Shown here: in pieces, positions 57,424 through 64,000 of the stretch
Numbering within the stretch: position 1 is the stretch's first letter
Layout: every line of letters begins with the position of its first letter
Source of the DNA: Pseudomonadota bacterium
Lineage (GTDB): Bacteria; Pseudomonadota; Gammaproteobacteria; Steroidobacterales; Steroidobacteraceae
Direction of reading: 5' to 3'
DNA: 64,000 nucleotides
Assembly (NCBI GenBank): GCA_023433705.1
Contig: JAEYUC010000102.1
Coordinates: 66,205-130,204 of the forward strand
The notes under the pieces: model-generated
The model's database searches: none
Told to the model about the DNA's origin: nothing
Seen by the model: only the letters and a program-made list of their open reading frames with translations
Made by a program: the position numbers and the translations under genes

Positions 57424-58740
57424 TTAGCCGAGCGAGCGGCGCGCGCCGCGGATGCCGGTCAGGACCCGATCGAGCAGGGTCTGCGGAAATCCGCGCGGCA
57501 GGCCGCGTTGGGCGGCCTCGATGACTGAGTCAGTCCGCGCGAGGGTGTCTTCGATCAGGGCTTCACCCGTCCCGAGACCGAGCTTTTTCGCAAGCGTCTC
57601 GAAATGCCGTCGCTGGATGCTCTTGATGAGATATCGCGGGCGCTCGCCCGGCACCGCCATCGCGAGCTTCACCTTCTCCGGCGGAATCTCGTTCGCGCGC
57701 TTGCCGATCACGGGCCAGGCGGACAAGACGTCATACAACGGCGTGAGTTGGAAGCGCCCGGCCGGCAGGATGCGGATGCTGAAGTTCTTCGCGTGTCCGT
57801 CGGTGGCCGCCAGTAGATAGAACACGAGCTGGGCGCGGAACAGGGTCTCGAGATCGCGCTGCGCCTCGACGGAGCCGCGCAGGATGCGGGCGAGATCGAG
57901 CACGCCGGGGCCGCCGTCGGACTGGTACTTGCGGTGCCACGGCGTGCCGGTGGCCTGCGCGAAGTCCTCCTGCATGAGCCGCAGCCAGTAGCGTCCGGAG
58001 GAATGGAGCTGCCGGTCGAAGCGTTCGACGACGAGCACCTTGTGCGAGCCGAACTCCTCGATGTCGCAGTCCGCGACGGGCAATCCGAACTCGCGAACGA
58101 TGCGCGCGCACAGCCACTCGTTCTCGACCGACGTGCGCATGTCGGCCTGGCGGTTGCCCACGAGGCCGAGCGGCAGCTTGAAGATGTGCGTCGTCGGCGT
58201 GGAGCCCACGGGACGGCACCAGCGGTTGCCATGCCGCAGGAACGCGGTCTTCTCCTGCGCGCCGGCGATGGAGATGCGGAATTCGTGGTCATCGGCAACG
58301 GGCGCCGCGGGGGAGGTGACGCCGGCGAGCTCGCGTGCGATGGAGGTCTCGCTGAGTGGCTGGGCCTCGATGCGGCGGATGTCGGAGGGTAGTTCGTCGG
58401 TGGGCAACATCTGCACCGCGCCCACGCAATCACGCCCGATGGCCGCGAGCAGATCGAATGCGCCGCGGGTGTCCGTGTGGAACCGATCCTGGATGCGCCG
58501 GCGGATCGGGTCGCTGTCCGGCAGCAGATTGTCGAAATAGGCCTCGACCGCCGCGCCGCGATGCGGCCGCGCTTCGAAAGTCAGCGGCAGGGACAGTGAC
58601 AGCGGGCGGGCCTCCTCGGCGCCGAGCCAGGCTTCGTCATAGACGAACTCCATGGCGCCGCGCGCGGGCAACCGCCAGGTGCCGACGCGCAGGCCATTGG
58701 CCCACACGGCCAGCTCACGGGCGCGGGAAGGGCGCCCCAT
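57424..58740 (-). CDS. hipA: HipA-family serine kinase (toxin)
   Basis: 438 residues. The N-terminal HipA_N-like subdomain starts RELAVWANGLRVGTW and has FDNLLPDSDPIRRRI. The kinase has the P-loop-like SIAGAQEKTAFL, Lys-containing THIFKLPLG, the catalytic block LLAATDGHAKNFSI (Asp-Gly-His-Ala-Lys-Asn), and metal-binding LTPLYDVLSAWP. HipA phosphorylates glutamyl-tRNA synthetase in E. coli and induces dormancy. The ATG follows directly after the hipB TAA, so antitoxin comes first. Confidence 0.94.
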   Translation of the reverse strand: MGRPSRARELAVWANGLRVGTWRLPARGAMEFVYDEAWLGAEEARPLSLSLPLTFEARPHRGAAVEAYFDNLLPDSDPIRRRIQDRFHTDTRGAFDLLAAIGRDCVGAVQMLPTDELPSDIRRIEAQPLSETSIARELAGVTSPAAPVADDHEFRISIAGAQEKTAFLRHGNRWCRPVGSTPTTHIFKLPLGLVGNRQADMRTSVENEWLCARIVREFGLPVADCDIEEFGSHKVLVVERFDRQLHSSGRYWLRLMQEDFAQATGTPWHRKYQSDGGPGVLDLARILRGSVEAQRDLETLFRAQLVFYLLAATDGHAKNFSIRILPAGRFQLTPLYDVLSAWPVIGKRANEIPPEKVKLAMAVPGERPRYLIKSIQRRHFETLAKKLGLGTGEALIEDTLARTDSVIEAAQRGLPRGFPQTLLDRVLTGIRGARRSLG

Positions 58741-58980
58741 TTACCACTCGACCTTGCTTTTCCCCGCTGCGCGCTCGTTCAGCGACATCTCGAGGCCGAG
58801 CACGTTCAGCAACGCGAGCAGTTGTTTGACCGTCAACGTCGCGGGGTTCGATTCGAGCACCGAAAGGCGGTTCTGGCTCAAGCCGACGCGCTCGGCCACT
58901 TTGGCCTGGGACATGCCCAGGTGTTTGCGGCGGCTCGAAAGGATTGCGCCGACCTGTTCGGAGGTGGAGATGGGTCGCAT
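58741..58980 (-). CDS. hipB: HipB-family antitoxin
   Basis: 79 residues. Xre-type HTH MSTSEQVGAILSSRRKHLGMSQAKVAERVGLSQNRLSVLESNP-like, here QVGAILSSRRKHLGMSQAKV and LSQNRLSVLE. It would bind operators upstream and mask HipA. Starts 6 nt from a cluster of overlapping palindromes and its stop abuts the hipA ATG. Confidence 0.93.
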   Translation of the reverse strand: MRPISTSEQVGAILSSRRKHLGMSQAKVAERVGLSQNRLSVLESNPATLTVKQLLALLNVLGLEMSLNERAAGKSKVEW

Positions 58981-58986
58981 GCGGGC

Positions 58987-59057
58987 TATCCGTTATGAGG
59001 ATAACCTCATGTTATCTGCTTGACAGATAAATGCAAGATATTCGTTATACAGATATC
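58987..59057 (-). promoter_or_regulatory. hipBA promoter with nested HipB-like operators
   Basis: Overlapping palindromes of GATAA/TTATC words: TATCC-N7-GGATA (58987-59003), GATAAC-N5-GTTATC (59000-59016), TTATCTG-N5-CAGATAA (59012-59030), and GATAT-N11-ATATC (59037-59057). E. coli HipB binds TATCC-N8-GGATA, so the first is one nt shorter. The stretch is A/T-rich against the local composition and fully covers the space between hipB and the Ser/Thr kinase stop. Confidence 0.7.
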
Positions 59058-59066
59058 TCTGGAACG

Positions 59067-61550
59067 CTATTGCGCACGGGCCAGCAGACTTGCACCGGTC
59101 TCTTGCAGCGTGAGCACGTTCTGGTCTTCCGGCAGCGCCTTCTGAACCTTTCGCAGGTGCGTGAGGCCGCGCTCGATACTTGCGCGCGCCGGATCGCGCT
59201 GCGATCTTTCCAGGAGCATCTCGCCGCGGTGGATGTTGAGGTCGGCGAGCGAGAATTCGATCTGCACGTCTTCGCCCAGCGCGGCCACCTCGCGCAGCGA
59301 CTTCTCGGCGGCGGCGAATAACGTCAAGGCTTCCTCGTAGGAGGCGGTCCTGGCCAGGGTTTTCGCCAGGCCAACGTCTCCCATGGCGCTGATCAACTGC
59401 GCCCGCGCGTCGCGCGGATCCCGGTTCACGAACGCTGCCGCGGCCTTGCGTTGCAGATCGAGTGCGCGCGCATATTCGCCATTGCCGTAGTAAAGATCCG
59501 CCAGGTTCAATTGGGTTTCCGCCAGGCTCCACCGATAGGCCTCATCATCGGGCTTGAGCGCGAGCAACGCCTCGTCCGCGGCCATGCCTTTTTCCAGCAG
59601 GTCCGCGGCGTAGGCATAGCCGTCGGCCCGCGAGAGTCCCGCGCGGCCGATGATGGCGGCATTGTTGTAAGCGCCCGAGAGCGAGCTCAGGCCGCGCGGA
59701 TCCGTGGGATGTTTTTGCGCGTATTTCTCCACGGCCGCGATCATCTTGCCAAGCGACGCCCTCACTTCGGGCATTCGTCCGAGCGCGGCGAGAACCTCGG
59801 CATGATGCGAGTAGTTGTTTCCCAGCAATCCCATGGCCTCGAAGTCGTCGGTAACCACGGCCTGCATCGCCTCGCTGAGCGCCACGCCGCGGTTCGCCAG
59901 AGGCAAAGCGGCTTCGGCGCCGCTGAGCAGCAGCGTGCGGCGCGTCAGCAGCGAGTTCGTCTTGGTGAGGGCGATTCCGATGCGCGCATTGCCGGGTTCG
60001 AGCTCGTGCAGCGGCTGGAGCAATGCGATTGCGTTGGTATAGCTGCGTATGGCGCCGGCGGAGTCGCCCACGCTGGCGCCCAGCGGATTCCCCTGGATGT
60101 CGCCGACCTTCTTGTATGCGATCGCGAGCTCCTCCTGCAGCGTACGATCGCTGCCGGCTTCCTTGTACAAGGCGTCGAGATATTCCAACGACGTCGTCAC
60201 CAGCATCTCGCGCGCCTTCGTCGAACCGGGCAGCTGGGCGATTTCATCGTGAAAGGCGAACAACTTGTTGGAGAGTTTGCGCACGCTGTCGAAATGCCGC
60301 TGGGCGACGGCGCGTTGCGCCTCGGCCACGCGCGCTTCGTGGATGGCGAAGCCGAGTCCACCCACGAGCGAGGCAACCACGAGCGCCGCGGCGGCGATCT
60401 CCACCTTGCGCCGGCGGACGAACTTGCCGAATCGGTATCGCCAGGCATTGCCGCGCGCCACGACCGGCAGACCACCGAGAAAATTGCGCAGATCGTTGGC
60501 GAACTGCTCGACGCTGCCGTAACGCTTCTGCGGCTCCTTGCGCAGCGCCATCAGCAGGATGTTGTCGAGATCGGCGTCGATGTCGCGCGCGCGGCGCTCG
60601 CCGAGCTTCAGCTGGCTGGGGCGCGTGGGCGCGTTGTCGCTGAGGATTTCCGCGACGCGCTGCGCATCGTTCGTGCGGTCGACGTACGGACTCTGGCCGG
60701 TGATCAGGCGATAGAGCACGACGCCGAGCGAGTAGACGTCGCTCACGGTGGTCACCGTGCCGCCGCTCACCTGCTCGGGGCTCGCGTAGTCGATCGTCAT
60801 CGCGCGTAGCTGGGTGCGCGTCTCGTCGCTCGTCGTGCCGGTGATCGGGTTCGCCTCCAGCAGCTTGGCGATGCCGAAATCCAGTAGTTTGACCGAACCG
60901 TCGGCGGTCACGAGGATGTTGTTGGGTTTCAGGTCGCGGTGCACGACCAGGTGCTGGTGCGCGTAACTCACCGCCGAGCACACCTGGAGGAATAGCTGCA
61001 CGCGGTCGCGTACGGAGAGGTCGTGGGCGTCGCAGTATTTGTCGATGGGTTCGCCCTGCACGAGCTCCATCACGACGTAGGGCACGCCGCCCGGTGTCGC
61101 GCCGCCGTCGAGCAGGCGGGCGATGTTGCGGTGATCGAGCTTGGCGAGGATCTGCCGCTCGTTCTTGAACCGGTGTTCGGCCAGGTTGTCGCGCACGTCG
61201 GCGCGCATGAGCTTGATCGCGACCTCGGCGCGGTACTGGTCGTCGTCGCGCACCGCGCGGAACACATCGCCCATGCCGCCGGTGCCGAGCGTGCCGACGA
61301 TGCGGTAGGCGCCGATACGCTCGCCGACGTGGTCGTCGAGCGCGGCGAAGACCGAGGCGCTCATTTCCGGAACGGGCGACTCGAGGAACTTGCCCGTTGC
61401 CGCATGCGAGGCGAGTAGCGAGACGACTTCGTCGATCAACGCGGCGTCGCCGTTGGCCTCGAGCGCGAGCAGCGCTGCGCGCTCGCTTTCCGGCACCTCG
61501 AGCGCCGCGGAGAAGAGTGACTTGATGCGCTGCCAGCGTTCGGGCGTCAT
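59067..61550 (-). CDS. Membrane Ser/Thr protein kinase with helical-repeat sensor domain
   Basis: 827 residues. Kinase domain about 80-350: GTLGTGGMGDVFRA (P-loop), VAIKLMRAD (Lys), HRNIARLLDGG, HRDLKPNNILV, LLDFGIAK, and YASPEQVSGG. A membrane helix (IAAAALVVASLVGGLGFAIH, about 375) is followed by about 430 external residues in TPR-like helical pairs (AAFVNRDPRDARAQLISAMGD). The N-terminal 75 residues are helical and match the ECF-linked kinase group (start MTPERWQRIKSLF). Likely a Pkn-type sensor kinase acting at the membrane. No sigma gene is directly adjacent. Confidence 0.93.
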   Translation of the reverse strand: MTPERWQRIKSLFSAALEVPESERAALLALEANGDAALIDEVVSLLASHAATGKFLESPVPEMSASVFAALDDHVGERIGAYRIVGTLGTGGMGDVFRAVRDDDQYRAEVAIKLMRADVRDNLAEHRFKNERQILAKLDHRNIARLLDGGATPGGVPYVVMELVQGEPIDKYCDAHDLSVRDRVQLFLQVCSAVSYAHQHLVVHRDLKPNNILVTADGSVKLLDFGIAKLLEANPITGTTSDETRTQLRAMTIDYASPEQVSGGTVTTVSDVYSLGVVLYRLITGQSPYVDRTNDAQRVAEILSDNAPTRPSQLKLGERRARDIDADLDNILLMALRKEPQKRYGSVEQFANDLRNFLGGLPVVARGNAWRYRFGKFVRRRKVEIAAAALVVASLVGGLGFAIHEARVAEAQRAVAQRHFDSVRKLSNKLFAFHDEIAQLPGSTKAREMLVTTSLEYLDALYKEAGSDRTLQEELAIAYKKVGDIQGNPLGASVGDSAGAIRSYTNAIALLQPLHELEPGNARIGIALTKTNSLLTRRTLLLSGAEAALPLANRGVALSEAMQAVVTDDFEAMGLLGNNYSHHAEVLAALGRMPEVRASLGKMIAAVEKYAQKHPTDPRGLSSLSGAYNNAAIIGRAGLSRADGYAYAADLLEKGMAADEALLALKPDDEAYRWSLAETQLNLADLYYGNGEYARALDLQRKAAAAFVNRDPRDARAQLISAMGDVGLAKTLARTASYEEALTLFAAAEKSLREVAALGEDVQIEFSLADLNIHRGEMLLERSQRDPARASIERGLTHLRKVQKALPEDQNVLTLQETGASLLARAQ

Positions 61551-61662
61551 GAGGGGCTCTGGTTATTGTTCTGACCCACGTGCCCGATTCTGGCGGATCG
61601 CGTCACCCATTCAAAGCGACGCGGCAAGGTTATTCGGCCAAATTCACGTTAAGTAAGCCCCG

Positions 61663-64000
61663 TCATGGCCGCGGCTCCGCGAAGACCTGGCCGGCTGCGA
61701 AAGCGACGACGCTGGCATCGCTGGAGATCGCGTGCGTGCCGAATTCACTCAGCTCCACGGGCGAGCCGTTCAATCCGTGCGACGCGATGCGCGTCGAGCC
61801 GCCGACCAGGTCTCGCACGACGGCATAACGACGCCAGGGCAGCCCGAGTCCATCGGTGAGATTGGGGGCCACGGATTCGAATATCACGTAGCGGCCGTCG
61901 CCCGAGATCTTCGGCCAGGCGCTGTTGCCATCGCCGGCGCCGTTCGCGCCGGTACTTGCGAGGATCGGAGCCGCGGGATTGTTCCGATCGATCACCATCA
62001 CCTGGTCGAAGGTCGAGCCCGTGAGGGCCACCGAATTGATCGCGAACGCGATGAATCGACCGTCCTCCGAGATGCTGAGTCCCTGTCGCTGGCCGGCCGG
62101 GTCGGGTGATTGGGCAAACGTGTAGGCCGGGCTGACCGAATCGAGTTCGGTGTCGTAGAACCAGATCGTCTGGTCGTTCGGAGCGACGACGTTGGTGGTG
62201 AAAGCCACGTACCAGCCGTTCTCGGAAATCGCGACGTAACCGATCGGCGAGGTGGCTGGCGTGCCGCCGACGTAGCGCGTGATTCCGGTCTGCATGTCGC
62301 GCAGGTAGAGGAAATACCCATCGGTGCTCGAACCGTCCGCGACGACGTCCTGGCCCGACACGAATGCCACGTAACGCCCGTTCCCCGAAATCGCGAGCCG
62401 CGCGTCGTACGAGCCATTGCCGCCGCCATCGACCTGGCTGCCATCCGGCAGTACGTTCACGCGTTCGGTGACCCCGGTCTGCAGATCGCGACGGAAGACG
62501 TCCAGCGAAACGTTGGTGTCACCTGCGACGAGGTCGTTCGCGAACGAGGTGAACAACGCGTAGCGCCCGTTGCCCGAAAGCTTCAGGTTCAGCACGCCGC
62601 GGCTCGAAACGCCGTTTGCGAGTGTCCGGTTGATCAGCGTCGTGGTGCCGGTGGACAGGTCGCGTAGATAGGCATGTCCGCTCTCGGAACCGTTCGTGGT
62701 GCCACCGGCGACGAGATTGACCCCTTGCGAGGTGAAGGCTACCAGTCGCCCATCCGAAGAGAGCGAGGGCATGCCACTGAAGTAGTCAGGCTCGCCGCCG
62801 TCGAGCTCGACGCTCACGAGCGTCGTCGTGGAGATTCCCGACGACGCCACGGTGATCGTCATCGCGCTGCTCGCCGCCTGTCCACCGGCGTTCTCGGCCA
62901 CGATGCGGAACTGCGCGCCGTCGTCGGCCGCGGTCAGCGCCCCGGTGGAATGGCAGTACGGGTCGTGACTGTTGTGACTCGTGTCGGCCAGCGTCGTCCA
63001 CGTGGCTCCGTTCCATCGCTGGACGTGCAGCGTGAGTGGCAGCGTCCCGCCGAATGCGGCGCACACCTGGGCGGCCTGCCCGGATTGCACGCTGGCGTTC
63101 GCTGGCTGCTCGGAGACGGTCGGGGCGACCACCGCCTGCACGGTGAGCACGGCAGCCTGACTCGTCACGAGTCCCGCGCCGTTGTAGACCATGACGTTGT
63201 ACACCGCGCCCGTACTCGCGACGAGGAGCGGTCCCGTGTTGAACGTCGCGGCGATCGCCCCGGGAATCGGTGTGCCGTTGACCGACCACTGGTAACGCAA
63301 ACCGGACCCGGACGCCTGCACGAAGAACATGGCGCTCTCGCCATCGAGGACCGTGGCGGCGGCTGGTTGCTGCGTGATCACCGGCGCGCCTAACAAGATG
63401 AGTTGCGCCGCCTGGCTCGTAATCGATCCGACGTTGTTGCCGACCGTGACCGTGTAAGTGCCGAAGTCCACTTCGGCGATATGGGCGAAGTGCATCACCG
63501 GATCGGTGGCGCCTGGCAGCGGGTCGCCGTTCAAGTGCCACTGATAAGAGAGAGGGCCGGTGCCGGTTGCACCTACCGCGAGTGTGCCGGACCCGTTGAT
63601 CGGCAGAATCAGCGTCGCGGGCTGCGAAGTGATCGTGGGTGCGACCGGGACATCGTTCGAGATGACGTCCAGCAGCGCGTTGTCGCTGACCACCTGGCCG
63701 GCGCTGTTCGTCACGCGCACCGAGTAGGCGCCCGCGTTCGGCATCGCCACGGAGTTGAACGTAAGCACCGCGCTGGTCGCACCGTTCACGGGTACGCCGT
63801 CGCGCAGCCATTGGAACGCGAAGGGTCCGGTGCCCGCGACGCCCACGGCGAACGTGGCCGTATTACCCGCGTTCACCGAGACATCGCTCGGCTGCGTGAC
63901 GATGCTCGGCGCGATGGCCGTCGGTATGCCGTCCGTGACGGTCAGCAGGGCTGCGGTGCTCGTCGCATTGCCTGCGGCATTGCTGACGACAACGCTGAAC
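61663..64000 (-). CDS. Secreted Ig-like-repeat and PD40 beta-propeller protein (5' partial)
   Basis: The frame is open through the right window edge, so the N-terminus lies beyond 64000; at least 779 residues are visible. The N-terminal visible part has four or more Ig-like/PKD-type repeats of about 90 residues (motifs PTITSQPATLILPINGSGTL, GTGPLSYQWHLNGDPLPGAT, SGLRYQWSVNGTPI). The C-terminal part has about seven TolB/PD40-like strand repeats such as LSGNGRYALFTSFANDLVAGDTN and ISEDGRFIAFA, forming a beta-propeller. It would be a large secreted adhesion or binding protein. It is 112 bp after the kinase start, same strand. Confidence 0.85.
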   Translation of the reverse strand, partial: FSVVVSNAAGNATSTAALLTVTDGIPTAIAPSIVTQPSDVSVNAGNTATFAVGVAGTGPFAFQWLRDGVPVNGATSAVLTFNSVAMPNAGAYSVRVTNSAGQVVSDNALLDVISNDVPVAPTITSQPATLILPINGSGTLAVGATGTGPLSYQWHLNGDPLPGATDPVMHFAHIAEVDFGTYTVTVGNNVGSITSQAAQLILLGAPVITQQPAAATVLDGESAMFFVQASGSGLRYQWSVNGTPIPGAIAATFNTGPLLVASTGAVYNVMVYNGAGLVTSQAAVLTVQAVVAPTVSEQPANASVQSGQAAQVCAAFGGTLPLTLHVQRWNGATWTTLADTSHNSHDPYCHSTGALTAADDGAQFRIVAENAGGQAASSAMTITVASSGISTTTLVSVELDGGEPDYFSGMPSLSSDGRLVAFTSQGVNLVAGGTTNGSESGHAYLRDLSTGTTTLINRTLANGVSSRGVLNLKLSGNGRYALFTSFANDLVAGDTNVSLDVFRRDLQTGVTERVNVLPDGSQVDGGGNGSYDARLAISGNGRYVAFVSGQDVVADGSSTDGYFLYLRDMQTGITRYVGGTPATSPIGYVAISENGWYVAFTTNVVAPNDQTIWFYDTELDSVSPAYTFAQSPDPAGQRQGLSISEDGRFIAFAINSVALTGSTFDQVMVIDRNNPAAPILASTGANGAGDGNSAWPKISGDGRYVIFESVAPNLTDGLGLPWRRYAVVRDLVGGSTRIASHGLNGSPVELSEFGTHAISSDASVVAFAAGQVFAEPRP

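Overview
The window is about 65% GC bacterial chromosome with dense, mostly short operons on both strands. Gene content fits a Gram-negative, free-living, aerobic heterotroph: an RND tripartite pump, outer-membrane barrels, many Sec lipoproteins, PEP-CTERM and EpsL-type exopolysaccharide proteins, a CCA-encoding tRNA gene, and a hut pathway of the HutF/HutG type. A gammaproteobacterium near Steroidobacteraceae or Xanthomonadales is my best guess. That is inference from gene content; there is no rRNA or marker phylogeny here. There is no prophage, integrase, CRISPR array or rRNA operon. The only mobile element is a REP-associated (RAYT) transposase with its palindromic repeats.

Layout: 1-3.2 kb holds the end of an EpsL-like barrel, a TIM-barrel isomerase, a DUF2200 protein and a GST. 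3.4-5.9 kb is a soluble GAF histidine kinase with a NarL-type regulator. 5.9-11.6 kb is an RND efflux operon. 11.8-14 kb holds a ureohydrolase-like protein with altered metal ligands and a PAP2/haloperoxidase-like protein with an altered motif. 14.1-16.7 kb is a compact MNIO (DUF692) cassette convergent with a double DUF1428 protein. 16.9-21.1 kb is an exported aspartase, exported asparaginase and porin operon. 21.9-27.3 kb is hutIGU divergent from hutF. 27.5-30.6 kb has an Hpt protein, folE, a PEP-CTERM protein and the RAYT element. 30.6-35.7 kb has a DUF1552/DUF1592 cytochrome pair divergent from cytochrome c' and cytochrome b561. 35.8-41.3 kb holds enzymes and an SRAP protein. 41.4-45.8 kb is a MacAB-like exporter. 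45.9-48 kb is an ECF sigma, membrane protein and DUF4097 group. 48-56.4 kb carries an amidohydrolase, two YCII paralogues, carbohydrate-active and small secreted proteins, and tRNA-Asn. 56.4-59 kb has a MerR metal/efflux operon and hipBA. 59-64 kb has a Ser/Thr kinase with a helical repeat tail and the end of an Ig-like/PD40 protein.

How the genes work together: the exported asparaginase and aspartase with a porin would convert asparagine to fumarate and ammonia outside the cytoplasm. The hut genes take urocanate to glutamate plus formate, but hutH and hutC are not in the window. Most regulation is local: the two-component pair, an ECF group, a MerR promoter with a 19-bp spacer, a HipB operator cluster, and a shared ECF-like promoter in front of both YCII genes.

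Most interesting items: four copies of a palindromic repeat tied to the RAYT gene, one of them read in frame inside the efflux outer-membrane gene; the MNIO cassette, a possible peptide-modification locus; matching TGTCGA-N17-CGGC elements before two YCII genes; and two enzymes with conservative-looking changes exactly at catalytic positions.
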